A DNA stretch of 5,902 bases from Acidobacteriaceae bacterium (GTDB lineage Bacteria; Acidobacteriota; Terriglobia; Terriglobales; Acidobacteriaceae): the NCBI GenBank assembly GCA_003140785.1, contig PLKY01000178.1:12265-18166 (forward strand), read 5' to 3'. The notes under the pieces are model-generated. The model ran no database searches. It was not told the origin of the DNA and was given only the letters and a program-made list of their open reading frames with translations. Positions 1-5,902 of this stretch are shown piece by piece (the first letter of the stretch is position 1; every line of letters begins with the position of its first letter). The position numbers and the translations under genes were made by a program.

Positions 1-2
1 AC

Positions 3-2084
3 TTCACCAGGATCTACGGCAAGCACAGTTTCAAGATGGGCGTGGAATTCCAGAAGGCGAAGTTCTCCACGTTACAGCCTGCCTGGTCGCGCGGGGCTTA
101 CAATTACACGTCTAATTTCACCGACATTCCGAACCTGGGCGAAACCAACGGCGGAATTGCTCAGATGCTGCTGCCTCCGATCGCAGCGCCGGCCACGATC
201 GATGGAGCACCGAATCCAAATGGCTTTAGCTATTCCGGCGGATCCAACGAGACATACGCCTCCAACATCAACAAGACCTATGACGAAAAGGCGTACTTTG
301 CCACCTACTTCCAGGACGACTGGAAGATGACTCCCAAGCTGACTCTGAATCTTGGTTTGCGTTGGGATTTATTTGGCCCGATTAATGAGACGAACGGCGG
401 TCAGGCAAACTTCGTTCCGATCGCTGAGCCTGATAGGGGTATCGGCGCACCGACCTACCTCATCCCGGCCTCCGGAAAGGACAACCGCTCGCTGTCCACA
501 ACCTCAACCTGCGCAGGCGTCGGTTGCGTGGGTTTTGTCAATCTCCTGGCGCAGGATGGGATCACCCTTGACCAGACCGATCGATACGGCCAAGGGCTTC
601 TCCAAACGCAGAAGCAGAACTTCGCTCCCCGTATCGGATTCGCCGCGCAGATTTCGCGGAAACTGGTTGCGCGCGGTGGTTTCGGCCTGTTCTTCAACTC
701 GTTTGAGAACCAGGGATATGGACCGAACATCGGCGAGAACTATCCCTTTGTGTACAACCTCTCCTACGGCCCGACTGCGAATCCAGCCAATCCAAGCATT
801 TCATCGCAGGTTGCGCCCATCAGCTACAACTCTCCATATGCCGGGTGTGCGACAGCCGGGCCGGGCGGTACCGCATCGCTTGAAACCGGCTTCTCCTGCA
901 TACCGCTTACGCCCACAGCCGTCAATGCTTTGGGCCTGGGCCTGCAGGGACTTCAGTTCGACTACCAGACCCCGCGCACGTACAGTGTAAACGGGACCGT
1001 CCAATACTCGGTCACGCACAGCCTTTCTGCGACGGCGTCGTATGTCTACACCCATGGCGCGGATCTGCAAGGAGGCGTGGGATACCAGAACGTAACGCAG
1101 ATCCTGCCAGCCGGGATCAGCACCGGGAAGGGTTGCCCGTATGCGACTTTCGCAGAAGACAGCTGCGTCCCGTTCGTTGACTTTGGCGGCGGCAGCAACC
1201 AGGTGACCTATGGTGTCAGCTCGTATCACGGTCTGCAATCCAAGCTCGAGGAGCAGTACTCGAACGGCCTGACATTCCTGCTTACTTACACGTATTCGAA
1301 GACGTTGTCGGATGCGGGCGATTTGCTGAATGGCGGCAGTACGGGTGGGCTTCGTGCATATAACGTTCCTGGCCTCGGTCCCAAGTTTGACTACGCTCTG
1401 GCAGATTTCGACCTCCGCCAAGTGCTCCACTTCAGCGGCGGGTATGAGCTGCCGGTCGGCAAAGGCAAAAGGTACATGAACCAGGGAGGGATTGCCAATA
1501 CCGTACTCGGCGGCTGGGCCACGAACTGGATCGTAACCCTGCAGGGCGGCCAACCGATCAACTTCGGCTGCCCAACCGGAACAACCTCTGGAACCAGCTG
1601 CAACGATATTCTTCTTGCAGGCCAGAGTCCAAAACTTGGGGTCAAGATTGAGACACTGGGCGGATATCACGGACCCTTCTGGGTAGGAAATCCGGGAGCT
1701 TTCAGCCAACCTTGCCAGTTGGGTGTGGTGTCGGGGATAATCGCTCCGATTCCGGATACTCCGACCGGCTGCGTGCCTTATAGCGGTGCAGGCGCTTTGG
1801 GTGGCAAGGCTGGACAGATCGCAGGTCCGGGATTCCACCGGCTCGACTTCTCGACCTTCAAGGGCTTCCAGCTGAACGAGCGATTCTCGCTGCAGTTCCG
1901 AGCGGAGTTCTTCAACATTCTCAACCACCCGAACTTCAACGCACCCAACTTCGGCGGCAACGGGGTTGTTTCGGTAGGGGGCTCCGGCAACTACACAGAC
2001 AGCACCTTCGGCGCAATTGGATCGACGCGCGATGCTCCGTTCGATCCGCGGCAGATTCAGTTTGCGTTGAAACTGTACTACTAG
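3..2084 (+). CDS. TonB-dependent receptor, Oar-like beta-barrel (5' part missing)
   Basis: This is the C-terminal 693 residues of an outer-membrane, TonB-dependent receptor of the Oar-like type common in Acidobacteriota. The frame is open from base 3 (reading FTRIYGKHSFKMGVEFQ), so the Met codon at 36 is internal. Family hallmarks seen are the barrel-strand segment YFQDDWKMTPKLTLNLGLRW (Met-36 numbering, residues 91-110), the NFAPRIGFA stretch near 195, the TYTYSKTLSD strand near 417, the FRAEFFNILNHPNFNAPN block near 621-638, and a C-terminal aromatic beta-signal ending in ALKLYY. Such receptors usually exceed 1,000 residues, with a signal peptide, a carboxypeptidase-regulatory-like domain and a plug before the barrel; all of that lies upstream. 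The transported substrate cannot be read from the sequence. All ten cysteines fall in five close pairs. A strong terminator begins 16 bases after the stop. The family call is secure; the substrate and any role with the downstream genes are open. Confidence 0.95.
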   Translation, partial: FTRIYGKHSFKMGVEFQKAKFSTLQPAWSRGAYNYTSNFTDIPNLGETNGGIAQMLLPPIAAPATIDGAPNPNGFSYSGGSNETYASNINKTYDEKAYFATYFQDDWKMTPKLTLNLGLRWDLFGPINETNGGQANFVPIAEPDRGIGAPTYLIPASGKDNRSLSTTSTCAGVGCVGFVNLLAQDGITLDQTDRYGQGLLQTQKQNFAPRIGFAAQISRKLVARGGFGLFFNSFENQGYGPNIGENYPFVYNLSYGPTANPANPSISSQVAPISYNSPYAGCATAGPGGTASLETGFSCIPLTPTAVNALGLGLQGLQFDYQTPRTYSVNGTVQYSVTHSLSATASYVYTHGADLQGGVGYQNVTQILPAGISTGKGCPYATFAEDSCVPFVDFGGGSNQVTYGVSSYHGLQSKLEEQYSNGLTFLLTYTYSKTLSDAGDLLNGGSTGGLRAYNVPGLGPKFDYALADFDLRQVLHFSGGYELPVGKGKRYMNQGGIANTVLGGWATNWIVTLQGGQPINFGCPTGTTSGTSCNDILLAGQSPKLGVKIETLGGYHGPFWVGNPGAFSQPCQLGVVSGIIAPIPDTPTGCVPYSGAGALGGKAGQIAGPGFHRLDFSTFKGFQLNERFSLQFRAEFFNILNHPNFNAPNFGGNGVVSVGGSGNYTDSTFGAIGSTRDAPFDPRQIQFALKLYY

Positions 2085-2099
2085 GTTAGAATGAACACA

Positions 2100-2143
2100 C
2101 CCCGGGAAGGCGCGCAGATTGGGCGTCTTTCCGGGGCTTTGTT
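2100..2143 (+). terminator. Rho-independent terminator of the receptor gene
   Basis: Arms 2100-2113 and 2123-2136 can pair over 14 positions (12 Watson-Crick pairs and two G-T wobbles) around a 9-base loop. The T-rich tail CTTTGTT follows at 2137-2143. The hairpin starts 16 bases after the receptor stop codon and ends about 40 bases before the next start codon. It should end most receptor transcripts, so the TPR gene needs its own promoter or depends on readthrough. Confidence 0.85.
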
Positions 2144-2174
2144 CTGCGTAGCAAAATGCTCACGCGGCGATCTT

Positions 2175-2188
2175 GGAGGCGGACGGTG
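2175..2188 (+). promoter_or_regulatory. Ribosome-binding site and GTG start of the TPR gene
   Basis: GGAGG at 2175-2179 lies six bases before GTG at 2186-2188, which is ideal Shine-Dalgarno spacing. The competing ATG at 2156 has no purine-rich motif in front of it, and the ATG at 2195 is 15 bases from this site. The site therefore fixes the likely start at 2186. Confidence 0.75.
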
Positions 2189-3601
2189 AGCAAAATGCCT
2201 CGGTTTCTACCGGTTGCGCTTTGCGCCGTCGTTCTTTGCGCCCAGTTAGCATCGGCACAAGACACCGACAAACAGCAGCTCGATCGCAGATATCAGTCCG
2301 CAGTCGCGGACTATGATGCAGGCCGCTACCCAGAAGCGGCTCAACAGCTGGAAGGCCTCCTGCCGTTTGCACCAAAAAGCTATGAACTCCACGAACTTCT
2401 TGGGCTGGTCTACGCGTCGCTATCGGAAGATGCGAAGGCCGAGGATCACCTTAAATTCGCAGTCCAATTGAAGCCGGATTCGGCGGCAGCCCGCACGAAT
2501 CTGGGTGCAGCGCTCCTGCATTCGGGTAAGTCAGCCTTAGCTGGAGAACAGTTCCAAAAGGCTCTTCAACTGGAGCCGCAAAGCTTTGATGCCAATCACA
2601 ACATGGGCGAGTTTTTGATTCAGAGTGGCAAAATTGCAGACGCGCGTCCTCTGCTTGAGTTGGCCCATCGGATTCAGCCCGATTCGTATGACAACAGCTA
2701 CGATCTGGCAATGGCAGATTTTCAACTCGGCCAGCTAACGGAAGCGAAGGAAGTCGCCGAGTCGATTGCGAAGAAGCAAAACACCGGCGAATTGCAGAAC
2801 CTGCTCGGTCAGATCGATGAGAAGGGCGGCAAGTTCGTTAATGCGGAAAATGAGTTTGAATCCGCTGCCCATATCGATCCGAGTGAGGACAACCTGTTTG
2901 ATTGGGGAAGCGAGATGCTACTTCACCGGACATATGAGCCGGCGATTGTTATCTTCCAGGAAGCCACGATGCGATATCCCCATTCACCTCGGCTGTTCAT
3001 TGGCTTAGGTTTGGCGCTGTATTCGCGGGGAAAGTACGATGACGCCGTGCAAGCTCTTCTAACCGCCGCGGATCTTAATCCTTCTGATCCGCGATGTTAT
3101 CTCTTTTTGTTGAAGGCTTACGATAGTTCTCCGAAGCAGGCTGAAGACGTAATCGGAAGATTCCGCCGCTATGCGGAACTCCGTCCCCAGGATGCGCGAG
3201 CCCTATACTATTACGCAATCAGCCTGTGGAAAGGGAAGCGATCGGAAGATTCCAGTGCGGACCTCACAATGGTGGAATCGCTTCTGCAAAAGTCGATCGC
3301 GCTTGATGGCAGCATACCTGAAGCGCACATGCAACTTGGCGATCTGTATGCTGGGCAGCATTTGTATGACAAGTCAATTCCCGAGTATGTGCGAGTTCTC
3401 GAACTGAACCCTGATCTATCCGATGCACATTACCGTCTCGGAACGGACTACGTCCATGTGGGACAAAAGGATGAAGCCCAAAAGGAGTTCGCCGTCTATC
3501 AGAAGCTTCGCGCTGCGCATCTAGCCGAGGGCGACAAGGAGCGAGCCGAAGTCCAGCAATTCGTCTATTCAGAAAAGGACGGTGCGTCTTCCAAGTTTTG
3601 A
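2186..3601 (+). CDS. Exported tetratricopeptide-repeat protein
   Basis: The protein is 472 codons including the stop (471 residues) from the GTG start. A short basic segment (SKMPR) is followed by a hydrophobic core and an ASA|QD signal-peptidase I site, so it should be secreted to the periplasm. No lipobox fits, because the residues before both cysteines in the core are leucines. The rest is about ten to twelve consecutive TPR units of roughly 34 residues, with repeated G-x-x-x-x-x-x-G-x-x-x-x-A patterns and unit ends such as QLKPDS, QLEPQS, DLNPSD and ELNPDL. The C-terminus (DEAQKEFAVYQKLR and onward) is a charged helix. TPR superhelices bind partner proteins and have no enzymatic role, so this is probably an envelope scaffold. 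It lies between an outer-membrane receptor and a Tat-exported protein, but the partner is unknown. Starts at ATG 2156 (481 residues) or ATG 2195 are less well supported. Confidence 0.92.
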   Translation: MSKMPRFLPVALCAVVLCAQLASAQDTDKQQLDRRYQSAVADYDAGRYPEAAQQLEGLLPFAPKSYELHELLGLVYASLSEDAKAEDHLKFAVQLKPDSAAARTNLGAALLHSGKSALAGEQFQKALQLEPQSFDANHNMGEFLIQSGKIADARPLLELAHRIQPDSYDNSYDLAMADFQLGQLTEAKEVAESIAKKQNTGELQNLLGQIDEKGGKFVNAENEFESAAHIDPSEDNLFDWGSEMLLHRTYEPAIVIFQEATMRYPHSPRLFIGLGLALYSRGKYDDAVQALLTAADLNPSDPRCYLFLLKAYDSSPKQAEDVIGRFRRYAELRPQDARALYYYAISLWKGKRSEDSSADLTMVESLLQKSIALDGSIPEAHMQLGDLYAGQHLYDKSIPEYVRVLELNPDLSDAHYRLGTDYVHVGQKDEAQKEFAVYQKLRAAHLAEGDKERAEVQQFVYSEKDGASSKF

Positions 3602-3604
3602 TGC

Positions 3605-3616
3605 CCCGTCGACGGG
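3605..3616. repeat. Perfect 12-base palindrome after the TPR gene
   Basis: CCCGTCGACGGG reads identically on both strands and begins four bases after the TPR stop codon. As RNA it could form only a 4-bp stem with a 4-base loop, or a similarly short alternative register, and no T-run follows. It is not a convincing terminator. It could be a weak mRNA 3' structure, a protein-binding site, or chance. The rest of the 3602-3700 gap shows no clear promoter. Confidence 0.35.
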
Positions 3617-3700
3617 CGACCAGAGGCAATGATAGCGATCTGAAGGCAGGCAGTCTGCAACGTAAAGAAAAAGATGCGAAGTTATGGATGATTTGAACGA

Positions 3701-4903
3701 ATGAATCGACAATCTTTCAGCGACGAATTCACTTTTGGCTTGCCAGGGAGAACCTGCTTGACTCCGAAAGAAATCGCATTCGGCCTGAGCCGGAGCAGAA
3801 GAGACTTTATGAGGACGACTGCAGGGCTCGCACTCGGAGCTGCACTGGAATGTTCCAGCCCATTTGTTCGAGGTGAGGCTGCTCGAAAGAAACGCAAAAC
3901 AATTGTGATTACGTTCGGCGGTGGTGCACGAGACCAGGAGACTTTCGCGCCGGAGGGTCAGGAAAACATTCCCCACCTGATCAACGAATTGGCCCCTCAA
4001 TCAAGCTTCTTTACGCATGTCACGAACCAGGGGATCCTGGGTCACTATGTGGCAACAGCTAGCTTGACGACAGGCGTATACGAAACGCTTAATAACTTTT
4101 CGGCGGTGCCTCCGGAACACCCCACAATCTTCGAATATTTCCGCAAGGATCTCAGGCGGCCTGCTTCGGATACATGGGTGGTGGCGCCGAGCAACGGGTT
4201 CAACCGCATTGGTGAGAGCGACTGCCGTGCCTATGGGCCTGGCACGGGAGCAGCCGTAATCCTCCCGAAACATCTGCTCAGTGCGACCGCTTCCGGAACT
4301 ACGGAGGATTTTGACCATTTATTGAGAGACAACTATGAGACTCCGCTGTACACGCCGCGACTTAGTGGAGGCGAATTCGAACTGCAACAACTCGAGTCGA
4401 TCCTCAGACTGTCCGTTGCGGACTTTATGGCTCATGCGCGGACACTGTCGAGCCCCGATGAATTATCGGTGTACATCGCGAAACGACTCATGCAGCAAGA
4501 GGCTCCCAGCCTCCTCTGGATCACGATGCATGACATCGATGTGGCCCATTCGGGTGCATATTCACTCTACCTGGAGGGCATTCGGCGCACCGATCGTCTT
4601 TGTGCAGAATTATGGAAGACCGTGCAAAGTGAGCCAGAATATGCGGGAAATACGACGATGTTCATTCTTCCTGACTTTGGGCGTGACTCCGACTTCGAAC
4701 CAGGCGGCAACGGTTTCCAGCATCATCGCACGGGGGATGCAGCGAGCCGTACGACGTGGATGATGGCGCTCGGCGCGGGTGTTCGCCAGGGGGTAGTGTT
4801 TGACGATCCGATGCAGTCCGTTGATCTGGTACCGACTCTCGGTGCAATGCTGGGATTTACTCCAGCGGAATCCAAGGGAAGGCCGATCAAGGAATTCTCA
4901 TAA
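3701..4903 (+). CDS. Tat-exported alkaline-phosphatase-superfamily / DUF1501-like protein
   Basis: The protein is 400 residues if started at the first ATG; an upstream in-frame stop at 3689 rules out a longer form. A twin-arginine motif, S-R33-R34-D-F-M-R, precedes a hydrophobic segment (AGLALGAAL), indicating export of a folded protein to the periplasm. C51 does not fit a lipobox because glutamate precedes it. The mature part looks like the alkaline-phosphatase fold used by sulfatases and DUF1501 proteins: strand KTIVITF then FGGGARDQETF (72-82), a sulfatase-like SLTTGVYE (121-128), H277/D278/D280/H283 in MHDIDVAHSG, D325-F-G-R-D, H341-H342 in FQHHRTGD, and the late VDLVPTLGAMLGF. Substrate (phosphate ester, sulfate ester or none) cannot be assigned. 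The usual first metal-binding Asp is absent, and the DFGRD motif resembles DUF1501 EFGRT more than sulfatase DHG. A TTG start at 3758 is a good alternative. It probably forms an operon with the gene five bases downstream. Confidence 0.85.
   Translation: MNRQSFSDEFTFGLPGRTCLTPKEIAFGLSRSRRDFMRTTAGLALGAALECSSPFVRGEAARKKRKTIVITFGGGARDQETFAPEGQENIPHLINELAPQSSFFTHVTNQGILGHYVATASLTTGVYETLNNFSAVPPEHPTIFEYFRKDLRRPASDTWVVAPSNGFNRIGESDCRAYGPGTGAAVILPKHLLSATASGTTEDFDHLLRDNYETPLYTPRLSGGEFELQQLESILRLSVADFMAHARTLSSPDELSVYIAKRLMQQEAPSLLWITMHDIDVAHSGAYSLYLEGIRRTDRLCAELWKTVQSEPEYAGNTTMFILPDFGRDSDFEPGGNGFQHHRTGDAASRTTWMMALGAGVRQGVVFDDPMQSVDLVPTLGAMLGFTPAESKGRPIKEFS
3745..3760 (+). promoter_or_regulatory. Possible ribosome-binding site for a TTG start at 3758
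   Basis: AGGGAG at 3745-3750 lies seven bases before an in-frame TTG at 3758-3760, codon 20 of the longer reading. Starting here gives a 381-residue protein with 13 residues before the twin arginines, a usual length for a Tat n-region. The ATG at 3701 has only a weak GGAT 11 bases upstream and leaves 32 residues before the twin arginines. The site could be chance, since it lies within the longer reading frame. Confidence 0.45.
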
Positions 4904-4908
4904 CTTCC

Positions 4909-5902
4909 ATGCAGCCTCGCGACCTCCAAGCCGAGCACTTCTCCAGTTACCCTCCTGAAGCCAAAAGGGTGGTGCTGGCTCATCTCGACGCGCTTCGAGA
5001 GCTACCTCTGATCTTCATTCCAAGTCTATTGCGGGAAGTCATCGATTACGACTTTAAGTTTCCAGCCGAGCGCTCTGCAATCGATGGTGAAGTGGCTCTA
5101 TTGAGCAGTTTTTCGCAGATACAGAGACATGATCGATTCCAGGCTTTTGAGCGGCTTTCGATTTCGCCGAAACTCGAACGCTTCGACTGGATCAATCAGC
5201 CAGCGCAGTTTACCGAGCAGCTTTCGGCGTATCTTTGGAGTACCCACCAACTGGATGCCTTCCGAGCCGCGGCAACCGAATATGGCGCCCGTTTGCATTC
5301 AGAGGTGTCTTCGGAGCCATTGCCAGGGTGCAGACTCGGCATCGCCGTAATTGGGCAGGGCGTGGCATCATTTGACGGCCGATTATTCAAAAACCTGCGC
5401 AAACACGGAACCTATTTCAATCAGATAAAACCCGAACACGGACTTGAACTTCTGCTCGAGGCCGTCGCTGCGCGCTCTAAGGCTTATTCGGTTCCTTATG
5501 GGCATTGGTACGTGGATGGCGGGCAGGAGGGTAGCCATAATTCTCTCTTGACATGTGTTTCGTATAAGTCGCTGGAGCCGGTACGTGAGGCATTACTAAG
5601 GAACGTGAGGACAGAGATCGAGAAACCGGGGATGGGACCGGAGGAACTGCGGACGCATTTAGCTCGACTAACACCTTCCGATCTTGGAATGAATCCGGGT
5701 GGGGACGCTGTGCTTGATCGATTTCAACTCAAAGTATTGACGGAGGGTTCCGGAACTCAGATATTCAGCACAACCTTTGCACAGTGGACGGCACGCGAGG
5801 TTCTTCGCCGAGCGCAGGCGCTTACCTTACTGGTTAGGTTTGCTCCAAGGCAGCGTCAACGCCCGATGAACGAACTGCTGTCGAGTTCCCAGGGCGATTC
5901 CG
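4909..5902 (+). CDS. Unrecognised protein, 3' end outside the window
   Basis: I do not recognise this protein. The frame opens at ATG 4909, five bases after the stop of the Tat-exported gene, and runs 331 codons with no stop to the window edge. AAGGA at 4889-4893 is 15 bases upstream, too far to be ideal, so translation may be coupled to the preceding stop. There is no signal peptide and no obvious membrane segment, so the visible part looks cytoplasmic. Residues 1-130 are rich in helix-forming residues. A short strand-like segment, LGIAVIGQG (143-151), and the aromatic block PYGHWYVDGG (196-205) suggest a globular core. Near the end, a basic stretch with AREVLRRAQ (295-303) and RFAPRQRQRPM (310-320) stands out. 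No catalytic motif of a known family is evident. Codon use and lack of stops over almost 1 kb make it a real gene, probably co-transcribed with its upstream neighbour. Confidence 0.85.
   Translation, partial: MQPRDLQAEHFSSYPPEAKRVVLAHLDALRELPLIFIPSLLREVIDYDFKFPAERSAIDGEVALLSSFSQIQRHDRFQAFERLSISPKLERFDWINQPAQFTEQLSAYLWSTHQLDAFRAAATEYGARLHSEVSSEPLPGCRLGIAVIGQGVASFDGRLFKNLRKHGTYFNQIKPEHGLELLLEAVAARSKAYSVPYGHWYVDGGQEGSHNSLLTCVSYKSLEPVREALLRNVRTEIEKPGMGPEELRTHLARLTPSDLGMNPGGDAVLDRFQLKVLTEGSGTQIFSTTFAQWTAREVLRRAQALTLLVRFAPRQRQRPMNELLSSSQGDS

Noticed and set aside
352..990. 212-codon frame on the + strand overlapping the receptor
   Set aside because: It is a shifted frame inside the receptor gene, rich in Arg, Ser and Thr, with no family signal. 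The receptor frame is continuous across it.
801..1928. 375-codon open reading frame on the minus strand
   Set aside because: It lies wholly opposite the receptor barrel, has no recognisable domain and a composition typical of antisense frames in GC-rich genes. The + strand frame is clearly the coding one.
2067..2092. TTGAAA and TAGAAT as a sigma-70-like promoter for the TPR gene
   Set aside because: The spacer is only 14 bases, the -35 box lies in receptor codons, and a strong terminator would follow directly. Too weak to annotate, though an overlapping promoter cannot be excluded.
3602..3700. Terminator or promoter between the TPR and Tat-substrate genes
   Set aside because: The palindrome at 3605-3616 has too short a stem and no T-run, and no paired -35/-10 boxes were found. 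Readthrough from the TPR gene is as likely as a separate promoter.
3569..4000. 143-codon minus-strand frame across the TPR/Tat-gene gap
   Set aside because: It overlaps the ends of two well-supported + strand genes and shows no domain or convincing ribosome-binding site.
5548..5568. TTGACA and TATAAG boxes inside the unknown gene
   Set aside because: The boxes are only nine bases apart, far from the roughly 17 needed, and they lie within an open coding frame.
1..5902. CRISPR array, tRNA or rRNA gene, insertion sequence, attachment site
   Set aside because: No regularly spaced repeats, cloverleaf-like segments, transposase motifs or flanking inverted repeats were seen by eye. Almost all bases are within the four coding frames.

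Overview
The window looks like part of an Acidobacteriota chromosome, probably class Terriglobia. The evidence is an Oar-type TonB-dependent receptor whose C-terminal motif (PRQIQFALKLYY) is typical of that phylum, moderately GC-rich DNA, and neighbouring exported TPR and Tat-exported proteins. The taxonomic call rests on family resemblance only, not on a marker gene.

Layout: all four genes are on the + strand and coding density is high. (1) Positions 3-2084 hold the 3' two thirds of an outer-membrane Oar-like receptor; its N-terminus lies outside the window. (2) A strong factor-independent terminator (2100-2143) follows at once and separates the receptor from what comes next. (3) A secreted TPR-repeat protein follows, best started at GTG 2186 behind a GGAGG ribosome-binding site, and ending at 3601. 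(4) After about 100 bases with no clear promoter comes a Tat-exported protein of the alkaline-phosphatase/DUF1501-like type (3701-4903, possibly starting at TTG 3758). (5) Five bases after its stop begins a long reading frame (4909 to beyond the window end) that I do not recognise. It has no stop in the visible 331 codons.

How they may work together: the receptor handles an unknown substrate at the outer membrane. The TPR protein and the Tat substrate both carry export signals, so three of the four products appear to act in the cell envelope. The Tat-exported protein and the unknown protein are almost certainly co-transcribed and may be translationally coupled. The TPR gene may belong to the same unit, starting downstream of the terminator. 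No RNA gene, mobile element, CRISPR array or attachment site is visible. The least ordinary parts are the unknown fourth protein, the departures of the third protein from classical alkaline-phosphatase motifs, and two start-site questions.
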